8,359 nucleotides of DNA from Oscillospiraceae bacterium. GTDB taxonomy: Bacteria; Bacillota; Clostridia; Oscillospirales; Ruminococcaceae. The stretch covers positions 1-8,359 of the forward strand of contig JAIEDJ010000015.1 in the NCBI GenBank assembly GCA_029068025.1. The letters are read 5' to 3'. Numbering within the stretch: the stretch's first letter is position 1; every line of letters starts with the position of its first letter. The position numbers and the translations under genes were made by a program. Shown here in pieces: positions 1 to 5,264 of the stretch. The notes below the pieces were generated by a model. It was not told the DNA's origin. It did no database searches and saw only the letters and a list, made by a program, of their open reading frames with translations.

Positions 1-146
1 GTATTCTGCTGCGTTCGCTTCATCTTGCGCCGCCCGTATTTATAGCCGTATTTTATACGGGGCTGGGAGCGTCTTTGCTGCTTGCGGGAATATTATTCGG
101 CAGAAATTTCTTTGTCCGGATCTCCAAAAAGAACAGAACCGACTAA
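1..146 (+). CDS. C-terminus of an unidentified membrane protein (5' end outside window)
   Basis: An open frame read from position 3 gives 47 residues and ends at TAA 144-146; the gene enters from the left edge. The visible part is strongly hydrophobic: a segment of about 25 residues running through APPVFIAVFYTG and LGASLLLAGILFG. A basic tail follows (RNFFVRISKKNRTD), as expected for a last transmembrane helix with a cytoplasmic C-terminus. I do not recognise the family, and too little is visible to name a function. It ends only 21 bp before the guaA start, with no terminator hairpin between them, so guaA could be read through from this gene. That short spacing also leaves no room for a purine riboswitch directly ahead of guaA in this window. 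Confidence 0.6.
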   Translation, partial: ILLRSLHLAPPVFIAVFYTGLGASLLLAGILFGRNFFVRISKKNRTD

Positions 147-167
147 ATCAAGAAAGGAACAAAAACT

Positions 168-1709
168 ATGGCACACGAACTTGTATTGGTGATCGACTTC
201 GGAGGACAGTATAATCAGCTTATCGCGCGCCGCGTGCGTGAGCATAAGATATACTGCGAGGTCATTTCATATAAAACTCCGATAGAGGAGATCCGCGCGA
301 AAAATCCGAAGGGAATAATTTTCACTGGCGGGCCGAATTCCGTATATCTTGAGACCTCGCCGAGAATGGGCAAGGAGATATTCGAGCTTGGTGTGCCGAT
401 TTTCGGTATTTGCTATGGAGCGCAGTTTCTTGTGTTGGGACTTGGCGGTACGGTAACTCCTGCAAACGAGGAAGCTGTCGCCGAGTTCGGAAGAACCGAC
501 TGCGAGTTCGACACGGATTCTCTGCTGTTCAGCGGATTAAAGAAAAATTCCGTTGTCTGGATGAGCCATAACGACCATATAGAAACGCTTCCCGAGGGAT
601 TCCGCGCGATATGTCACAGCGACAAGTGCCCTTACGGCGCTATCGAAAACCCAGAAAAGAAATTCTACGGAACGCAATTCCATCCTGAGGTCAACCACAC
701 CGAACAGGGCTTTGATATGCTGGGTAATTTTCTGTATAAAGTATGCGGCTGTAAGGGCGACTGGACAATGGAGGAATACGCGCAGACCGCTATCCGTGAG
801 ATACGCGGAAAAGTCGGCGACGGCAAGGCGCTGCTTGCGCTTTCGGGCGGTGTGGACAGCTCGGTGGCGTGTAAGCTGCTCGCAAAGGCCATCGGAAATC
901 AGCTTACCTGCATTTTTGTAGATCACGGACTTATGCGCAAGAATGAGGGCGACGAGGTGGAAGCGGCTTTTGCGGACAGCGGAGTAAATTTTGTACGCGT
1001 TAATGCCGGAGAACGTTTTCTCGGCAAGCTTGCGGGAGTTACCGAACCGGAAAAGAAGCGCAAGATAATCGGCGAGGAATTTATCCGCGTATTCGAGGAA
1101 GAGGCAAAGAAAATAGGCAAGGTGGATTATCTTGTACAAGGCACGATATATCCGGACGTTATCGAGAGTGGTCTCGGCGACGCGGCGGTGATCAAGTCGC
1201 ACCATAATGTAGGCGGTCTGCCCGATTATGTGGACTTTAAGGAGATAATCGAGCCGCTGCGCCTGCTGTTCAAGGATGAGGTACGCGCTCTGGGAACAAC
1301 GCTCGGCTTGGACGAAAAGCTGGTATGGCGGCAGCCGTTCCCCGGACCGGGACTTGCTATCAGAATAATCGGCGATATCACCCCCGAAAAGGTAGCGACG
1401 CTCCAGGATGCGGACGCGATTTTCCGTGAAGAGATCGCAGCCGCAGGGCTTGATCGTGACATCAACCAGTACTTCGCTGTACTTACAAATATGCGCTCCG
1501 TCGGCGTAATGGGCGACGGCAGAACCTACGACTACACTCTCGCGCTCCGCGCCGTATCTACCAGCGATTTTATGACCGCCGATTTCTCGAGGATACCTTA
1601 CGACGTTCTGGAAAAGGTGTCCGTGCGGATAGTAAACGAGGTGAAAAGTATCAATCGTATTGTGTATGATATAACCTCAAAGCCGCCGGCGACGATAGAG
1701 TGGGAATAA
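168..1709 (+). CDS. guaA: GMP synthase (glutamine-hydrolysing)
   Basis: Converts XMP, glutamine and ATP to GMP in the cytoplasm, the last step of guanine nucleotide synthesis. The 513 residues match the normal full length. The class I glutamine amidotransferase domain comes first: FTGGPNS at 52-58, nucleophile C82 in GICYGAQ, and H172/E174 in FHPEV. The ATP-pyrophosphatase domain follows, with PP-loop SGGVDSS at 226-232. The C-terminal dimerisation domain carries RQPFPGPGLAIRIIG (388-402) and ends in the typical KPPATIEWE. The ATG at 168 has AAAGGA (153-158) nine bases upstream. The reading frame is complete, so the mobile element that appears to sit in its 3' end leaves the enzyme intact. 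The last codons (GAGTGGGA, 1698-1705) are the sequence I recall as the integration target of guaA-associated islands. Confidence 0.98.
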   Translation: MAHELVLVIDFGGQYNQLIARRVREHKIYCEVISYKTPIEEIRAKNPKGIIFTGGPNSVYLETSPRMGKEIFELGVPIFGICYGAQFLVLGLGGTVTPANEEAVAEFGRTDCEFDTDSLLFSGLKKNSVVWMSHNDHIETLPEGFRAICHSDKCPYGAIENPEKKFYGTQFHPEVNHTEQGFDMLGNFLYKVCGCKGDWTMEEYAQTAIREIRGKVGDGKALLALSGGVDSSVACKLLAKAIGNQLTCIFVDHGLMRKNEGDEVEAAFADSGVNFVRVNAGERFLGKLAGVTEPEKKRKIIGEEFIRVFEEEAKKIGKVDYLVQGTIYPDVIESGLGDAAVIKSHHNVGGLPDYVDFKEIIEPLRLLFKDEVRALGTTLGLDEKLVWRQPFPGPGLAIRIIGDITPEKVATLQDADAIFREEIAAAGLDRDINQYFAVLTNMRSVGVMGDGRTYDYTLALRAVSTSDFMTADFSRIPYDVLEKVSVRIVNEVKSINRIVYDITSKPPATIEWE

Positions 1710-1723
1710 TTAAAATTTAAAGA
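1698..1723. other. Candidate attachment site (left att) at the 3' end of guaA
   Basis: The integrase gene of the neighbouring element ends about 90 bp from the guaA stop and faces it, the usual arrangement when a tyrosine integrase has used the 3' end of a housekeeping gene. The guaA 3' end is a known insertion site for genomic islands, and GAGTGGGA at 1698-1705 fits that target. The exact core cannot be set because the other end of the element, with the duplicate, lies outside the window. The range given is the most likely stretch, not a measured site. Confidence 0.45.
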
Positions 1724-1776
1724 AATATCCCGAAAATTCCTTTATTTAAAGCGGATTTTCGGGATATTATATTTTT
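1724..1776. terminator. Bidirectional intrinsic terminator between guaA and int
   Basis: A perfect 14-bp stem pairs AATATCCCGAAAAT (1724-1737) with ATTTTCGGGATATT (1755-1768). It continues inward with a T-G and a C-G pair, then CTTT/AAAG after a single bulged C, closing on ATTT. On the plus strand it is followed by a T-rich stretch (ATATTTTTA, about 1769-1777). On the minus strand it runs into TCTTTAAATTTT. It can therefore end both the rightward guaA transcript and the leftward repressor-int transcript. Confidence 0.85.
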
Positions 1777-1820
1777 ATTGGCTACAAATTGGCTACAATT
1801 TACGGATTTTTTGTAGCCAA
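1777..1820. repeat. Tandem plus inverted TTGGCTACAA repeats, candidate integrase arm-binding sites
   Basis: ATTGGCTACAA occurs twice head to tail (1777-1787 and 1788-1798). Its inverse TTGTAGCCAA lies at 1811-1820, inside the last codons of the integrase gene. The 11-bp period puts the two direct copies on nearly the same face of the helix. Short repeats of this sort next to the att core are what the N-terminal arm-binding domain of Tn916-type integrases recognises. Assignment as arm sites is inference from position and pattern. Confidence 0.6.
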
Positions 1821-2891
1821 CTCATCAAGACGGTCGGCTACTTCAGATTGTTTGTTGGGATAAAGGTGGCTATATGTATCAAGCGTGGTCTGTATTTTTT
1901 CGTGACCTAACCTCTCAGCGATGAGCAGCGGAGTAAATCCCATTTCCACCAAAAGGCTCGCGTGGCTGTGCCGAATATCATGGATCCGTATCTTCTTAAC
2001 TCCGGATTTCTTGCACCCTCTGATCATTTCCTTTGTGAGATAGTGTTTCGTCACATTGAACAGGCGGTCGTTGTCGGATAACTCGTAAATTTTCTCCATG
2101 TAATCTTTCAGACAATCACAAAGCAGATTAGGGATCGTAATCGTGCGTTTGCTCTTGGGAGTTTTCGGTGTGGTTATCACGTCCTCTTTACCAAGCCGCT
2201 GATAGCTTTTGTTTATCCGTATGGTCTTTGCTTTGAGGTCGATATCTTTCGGAGTGAGCGCAAGCAGTTCGCCTTCGCGCATTCCCGTGTAGTATAACGT
2301 CATAAAGATTGTGTACGACATCGGCTTGTCCGTGACCGCATCTATAAACTTCTCGAACTCGTCCTTAGTCCAGAACTGCATTTCCTCTGCGTTCTTCTTG
2401 CCCATTGTTCCCGCTTTGTGACAAGGGTTCTCGCGAAGATCGTAATACTTTACGGCATAGTTGAATATAGCTGTGATCTGGTTTTGCAGACATTTAAGAT
2501 AAGTCGGTGAATACGGCTCGCCCTTGTCATCGCGGTAGCTTGTAAGTCCGTTCTGCCACTTCCGTATATCGGTCGAGCGTATCTCCGTCAGAGGTATTCT
2601 GCCGAAAAACGGTATCAGCTTGGTTTCGATCAAATTTTTCTTGTTCGCGATAGTGGACGGCTTTAAGCGGTACTCCATATCCGCAAGGTATACCTTGACG
2701 AACTCCGCGAACGTCAACCCGACATTTTCGGGAGCGCGGCGGCATTGCGTTATAAAATCGAACTCCCATTCTTGGGCTTCCTTTTTAGTGAGGAAGCCCC
2801 TTTTCTTTTTGTGGATAGTCTTGCCCTGCCAATCGGTCACACGGAGCTGCGACATCCACTTTCCCGTAGCGTTATCTTTTGTTACTGACAT
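1800..2891 (-). CDS. int: Tyrosine recombinase / integrase, Tn916-type
   Basis: Site-specific recombinase that would insert and excise the element. Of its 363 residues, the N-terminal part (about 1-55, with GKWMSQLRVTDWQGKTIHKK) resembles the arm-DNA-binding domain of Tn916-family integrases. A SAM-like core-binding domain follows (about 58-150). The catalytic domain (about 172-350) holds the full set: R205 in TGMREGELL, H304 and R307 in HDIRHSHASLL, H330 in RLGH, and nucleophile Y340 in DTYSHL. A lysine-rich hairpin near 243-249 probably supplies the catalytic lysine. I chose the ATG at 2891 because AAAGGAG lies just upstream. An in-frame TTG at 2906 would add five residues, but it overlaps that ribosome site and is unlikely. 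It lies 55 bp after the repressor gene and is probably cotranscribed with it. Its 3' end faces guaA. Confidence 0.95.
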   Translation of the reverse strand: MSVTKDNATGKWMSQLRVTDWQGKTIHKKKRGFLTKKEAQEWEFDFITQCRRAPENVGLTFAEFVKVYLADMEYRLKPSTIANKKNLIETKLIPFFGRIPLTEIRSTDIRKWQNGLTSYRDDKGEPYSPTYLKCLQNQITAIFNYAVKYYDLRENPCHKAGTMGKKNAEEMQFWTKDEFEKFIDAVTDKPMSYTIFMTLYYTGMREGELLALTPKDIDLKAKTIRINKSYQRLGKEDVITTPKTPKSKRTITIPNLLCDCLKDYMEKIYELSDNDRLFNVTKHYLTKEMIRGCKKSGVKKIRIHDIRHSHASLLVEMGFTPLLIAERLGHEKIQTTLDTYSHLYPNKQSEVADRLDELATKNP

Positions 2892-2903
2892 AAAAACTCC
2901 TTT

Positions 2904-2930
2904 CAATGACAGTTATGACGGTAATGACGG
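2904..2930 (-). repeat. 27-bp block of three 9-bp GTCAT units, copy A (before int)
   Basis: Read on the minus strand the units are CGTCATTAC, CGTCATAAC and TGTCATTGA, preceded by one extra C. The block lies between the repressor stop and the int start and runs up to the int ribosome binding site. It matches the block at 5085-5111 in 24 of 27 positions, in the opposite chromosomal orientation. Relative to local transcription both copies read the same way. Possible roles are binding sites for the excisionase-like protein or repressor, origin iterons, or a transcript-level element. Confidence 0.7.
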
Positions 2931-2946
2931 CAAATTCGCCATACCG

Positions 2947-3696
2947 TTAATTCTTTCTTTTTCTGCGCGGTTTAGGTGCGCTGTCTGTTTGGTCGCGCTG
3001 AAATTCTTCAAGCAACGAAGCTGCCGCGTCCGCTGCCGTGTTGGGATTTCTCTCAACATTCGTTGCCAGCGGTACGCGAACGGTCTTTCCGCTGCTTGTA
3101 TCAATGCAGTCCAAGTTCATCTGCATATCCAAAGCGGCAGTTTCCATTTCGATCTCAAGCCCTGCCAAGACCTCGATAACGCGCTGATCTCCTTGCGCAT
3201 TGTCGCGTTCCGACATCTCGGATATCTTATTATATAAGAAGCGGGTTTTCTCCCAGATCAGCAGCTTTTCAAATATGCTGTGGTTCTTGAGCCGCACTCC
3301 AATATCCGACAGATTTTCCTCATTTCCGTGTAGTGTGATAGACAACACGCTTGAAAAGAAAGAGTTCATCTTAATGCTTGCCGTATCGGGCGCGATCAGA
3401 TTATTATCACCGCGCTCGCCCTCAATGGTGAGAATACCCTTATTTATAAGGTATAGTATAAGCCCCATAAGGTCGCCAACTGTTTCAAGCGTAAATCCCG
3501 ACAGATCGTCCGTCATAGCGAGCGTACTCACTCCGAATGTGCTTGCAAGCTTGCCTATCGTTTCTGCCGACGGCTGGAGCTTGTCCGTTTCGTACTGCCG
3601 CACCGTTGTGTGGTTCACTCCGATGATCTCCGCCAACTGCTTGGACGTTATCAGAAAGTGCGTTCTGTAATACTTTATGCGTTCTCCAAGTGTCAT
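2947..3696 (-). CDS. XRE/Cro-CI family repressor, probable element switch regulator
   Basis: Probable DNA-binding regulator controlling its own promoter and the divergent excisionase-ATPase operon. It has 249 residues. A Cro/CI helix-turn-helix occupies about 4-60 (LGERIKYYR, TSKQLAEIIGV, then recognition helix NHTTVRQYETDKLQ). The rest, about 65-230, is of no family I recognise, and the C-terminus is basic (KPRRKRKN). I see no LexA/CI-type autopeptidase signature, so self-cleavage on DNA damage is not supported. No ImmA-like HExxH protease gene is visible either, so how it would be relieved is unknown. The ATG at 3696 is preceded by a strong AGAGGAGG. It is the first gene of the leftward operon with int and has its own near-consensus promoter (3736-3764). 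Confidence 0.85.
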   Translation of the reverse strand: MTLGERIKYYRTHFLITSKQLAEIIGVNHTTVRQYETDKLQPSAETIGKLASTFGVSTLAMTDDLSGFTLETVGDLMGLILYLINKGILTIEGERGDNNLIAPDTASIKMNSFFSSVLSITLHGNEENLSDIGVRLKNHSIFEKLLIWEKTRFLYNKISEMSERDNAQGDQRVIEVLAGLEIEMETAALDMQMNLDCIDTSSGKTVRVPLATNVERNPNTAADAAASLLEEFQRDQTDSAPKPRRKRKN

Positions 3697-3735
3697 TTTA
3701 TCCTCCTCTTATCAATAAAATAAGTCCTTGTATAC

Positions 3736-3764
3736 ATTATAACATAATTTTTTAAAAAAATCAA
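3736..3764 (-). promoter_or_regulatory. Sigma-A-type promoter for repressor-int (leftward)
   Basis: On the minus strand, -35 TTGATT (3759-3764) and -10 TATAAT (3736-3741) are separated by exactly 17 bp. The start of transcription would fall near 3729, about 33 bp before the repressor ATG. The -35 box overlaps the left arm of the palindrome at 3762-3777. Confidence 0.75.
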
Positions 3765-3777
3765 GAGAAAACTCTTG
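3762..3777. promoter_or_regulatory. Operator palindrome CAAGAG-N4-CTCTTG shared by two divergent promoters
   Basis: A perfect 6+6 bp inverted repeat with an AAAA spacer. Its left arm overlaps the leftward -35 box (3759-3764) and its right arm overlaps the rightward -35 box (3775-3780). This is the position expected for a repressor dimer site that blocks both promoters. The bound protein is most likely the adjacent XRE repressor, which is inference. Confidence 0.65.
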
Positions 3778-3803
3778 GCAAATTAAAAATATTGTTGTAT
3801 AAT
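3775..3803 (+). promoter_or_regulatory. Sigma-A-type promoter for the excisionase-ATPase-mobilization series (rightward)
   Basis: -35 TTGGCA (3775-3780, five of six consensus bases) and -10 TATAAT (3798-3803) are 17 bp apart. Transcription would start near 3810, inside the palindrome at 3805-3827. The leader before the small HTH gene would be about 68 bases. Confidence 0.75.
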
Positions 3804-3804
3804 A

Positions 3805-3838
3805 AATGTAGTGTATAACACTACATTAAAATTTTAAT
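3805..3838. promoter_or_regulatory. Two adjacent palindromes at the rightward transcription start
   Basis: AATGTAGTGT (3805-3814) and ACACTACATT (3818-3827) form a perfect 10-bp inverted repeat around ATA. It is followed by, and shares three bases with, a 14-bp perfect palindrome ATTAAAATTTTAAT (3825-3838). The first spans the predicted start site, so it could be a second operator acting as a roadblock, or a hairpin at the very 5' end of the mRNA that stabilises it. No long U-run follows, so a terminator is less likely. Confidence 0.55.
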
Positions 3839-3877
3839 CAGCCCAACACTTTATTAAATATGAAAGGACGTGCTATT

Positions 3878-4093
3878 ATGCAAAATACTATTTTGATCGG
3901 AGCAGACGAGATCGCTAAACTGCTTGATGTTTCAAAAGCGTTCGCCTATAAGGTAGTCCGCGATCTTAACAACGAGTTGAAGCAGAAAGGTTACATCGTC
4001 ATCGCCGGAAAGGTCAGCAGAAGATTTTTCGAGGAACGTTTCTACGGCTTTGCGAACGAAAACAATACGGGAGATGAGAAAATTGCAGAATAA
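3878..4093 (+). CDS. Small excisionase-like helix-turn-helix protein
   Basis: A 71-residue DNA-binding protein of the size and style of excisionase/MerR-like HTH proteins found with Tn916-type integrases. The helix-turn-helix spans about 9-32 (ADEIAKLLDVSKAFAYKVVRDLN). A basic wing follows, with GKVSRRFFEERFYG at 44-57, and then an acidic tail. The likely role is directing the integrase toward excision, regulating the operon, or both. I chose the ATG at 3878 because AAAGGA (3863-3868) is nine bases upstream. An in-frame ATG at 3860 would add six residues but has a poor ribosome site. It is the first gene of the rightward series. Its last 20 bp overlap the start of the ATPase gene, indicating translational coupling. 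It could instead be a plain transcription regulator. Confidence 0.75.
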   Translation: MQNTILIGADEIAKLLDVSKAFAYKVVRDLNNELKQKGYIVIAGKVSRRFFEERFYGFANENNTGDEKIAE

Positions 4094-5093
4094 TATCGTT
4101 GATGCGGAAATGCTGCTTGCTATGCCGCTGCCAAAAACCTTGTACATAGTGGACGGGCTGCTGCCGCAAGGATTGAGCGTTTTTTGCGGTTCGTCCAAGA
4201 TCGGCAAGAGCTGGCTTATGCTTGAGATCGGGTTAAAAGCCGCTGTCGGTGAACCGCTTTGGGGAATGGCAACGGAAAAGTGTGATGTTCTGTATCTTAG
4301 TCTGGAGGACACCGCCAAGCGTTTGCAAGACCGCCTGTACAAAGTCACCGACTGTGCGCCGCCGAATCTGCAGTTTATGCTTACAAGTCAAAAGATCGGG
4401 AGCGGACTTGAACAGGAACTTCAAGAGATACTTAAAAATTATCCGCTTACAAAACTTGTTATCATCGACACTTTTCAGAAAGTTCGCGGAGCAAATACGG
4501 CATTAAAGGACGGAATGTATGCTGCCGATTATGCGGATGTATCTGCGCTGAAACAGATCGCCGATAATTATAAGATCGCGGTGGTTCTCGTTCATCACCG
4601 GAGGAAACTCGGAGATGCCAACGATCCGTTCAATGAAATATCGGGGAGCACGGGTATAAGCGGTGCGGCAGATACAAATTTTATCTTGCAGCGCAAACGC
4701 GGAGAGAAAAATGCAACGCTCTTGGTAAACGGTAGAGATGTCGAGTATCAGGAGTTAACCCTAGAATTTGATAACCTGATATGGGAGCTAGTCGAGCGTA
4801 AAGGCTCGGACGAACTTGAAGCGGAGCACATGCCCGATTTTATTTTTCGGCTTTGTGATTTCCTCACGGATAAGACCGAGTGGGTAGGAATAGCCTCGGA
4901 ACTTCTTCAGCAAATGGGAGATGTCGAAACCTCGCCTTTGGTTGTAACAAAATATTTGGCAAGGTATTCCTGTGATGTATTGCTCCCTTTGGGGATAGAG
5001 TACCTCACCAAGCGCAAATCCCAAAAGCGGTTGATCAAGTTCATACGGTCTGATGTTTCGGCAGCGGACAATATATCGAAAGAGCCGTCATAA
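4074..5093 (+). CDS. RecA-fold ATPase of the AAA_25 / RepA-like helicase type
   Basis: A 339-residue P-loop ATPase related to the RecA-fold hexameric helicases typified by RSF1010 RepA. Walker A GSSKIGKS is at 39-46 (K45, S46). A probable catalytic glutamate is E78 in YLSLEDT. Walker B LVIIDTF is at 128-134 (D132). VLVHHRRK lies at 171-178, followed by the conserved loop ISGSTGISGAAD at 189-200. The C-terminal 70 or so residues (about 265-325) look like a winged helix. In integrative elements such proteins sit beside excision and mobilization genes and may help replicate the excised circle. No primase or Rep initiator is visible here. The ATG at 4074 is the conservative start: GGGAG lies immediately before it, too close for a good ribosome site, so coupling to the overlapping upstream gene is likely. 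A TTG at 4050 would add eight residues. Confidence 0.85.
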   Translation: MRKLQNNIVDAEMLLAMPLPKTLYIVDGLLPQGLSVFCGSSKIGKSWLMLEIGLKAAVGEPLWGMATEKCDVLYLSLEDTAKRLQDRLYKVTDCAPPNLQFMLTSQKIGSGLEQELQEILKNYPLTKLVIIDTFQKVRGANTALKDGMYAADYADVSALKQIADNYKIAVVLVHHRRKLGDANDPFNEISGSTGISGAADTNFILQRKRGEKNATLLVNGRDVEYQELTLEFDNLIWELVERKGSDELEAEHMPDFIFRLCDFLTDKTEWVGIASELLQQMGDVETSPLVVTKYLARYSCDVLLPLGIEYLTKRKSQKRLIKFIRSDVSAADNISKEPS

Positions 5094-5111
5094 GCGTCAT
5101 AGCTGTCATTG
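5085..5111 (+). repeat. 27-bp block of three 9-bp GTCAT units, copy B (end of ATPase gene)
   Basis: The units are CGTCATAAG, CGTCATAGC and TGTCATTGG, preceded by one C. The block begins in the last two codons of the ATPase gene, contains its stop, and continues into the gap before the relaxase. It is the inverted counterpart of 2904-2930 (24/27 identical, differing at three positions). It marks the left border of the probable origin-of-transfer region. Confidence 0.7.
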
Positions 5112-5262
5112 GCGGAGAGCGCGGCGGGAGAGCTGGGGAGTGCAGAGGGGGTGCAGCGCCCCTTTGCCGCAAAGACTTTTGATACGAACGAGGAACGAGT
5201 GAAGTGTCAACAGTAACTTTGCGTTGTTACCGTCACAACATCAGAATTTCAGAAAGGGGAAC
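5094..5262 (+). other. Probable oriT / mobilization leader region
   Basis: A 171-bp non-coding gap just before a MobV-type relaxase gene, where oriT usually lies in this family. It opens with a purine- and G-rich stretch (5111-5155) with repeated GGAGAGC. A GC hairpin follows (GGGGTG, CAG, CGCCCC, about 5148-5162), overlapping a CTTTG-CCG-CAAAG hairpin (5162-5174). Next is the inverted pair GTAAC (5213-5217) and GTTAC (5226-5230). AAGTGTCAACAGTAACTT (5202-5219) loosely recalls the hairpin-plus-GTGT layout of pMV158-type nick regions. TTACCGTCACAAC (5227-5239) repeats part of the GTCAT block. The nick position cannot be fixed by eye. Confidence 0.5.
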
Positions 5263-5264
5263 CG

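Noticed and set aside
1..167. Purine riboswitch or dedicated promoter ahead of guaA
   Set aside because: Almost all of the space is coding sequence of the upstream gene. Only 21 bp separate its stop from the guaA start, and no riboswitch core is visible.
537..1205. A 222-codon minus-strand frame opposite guaA
   Set aside because: It is antisense to a fully conserved GMP synthase and has no recognisable domain or credible ribosome site.
2620..3237. A 205-codon plus-strand frame across the int/repressor junction
   Set aside because: It spans two real minus-strand genes and their spacer, and no domain is recognisable.
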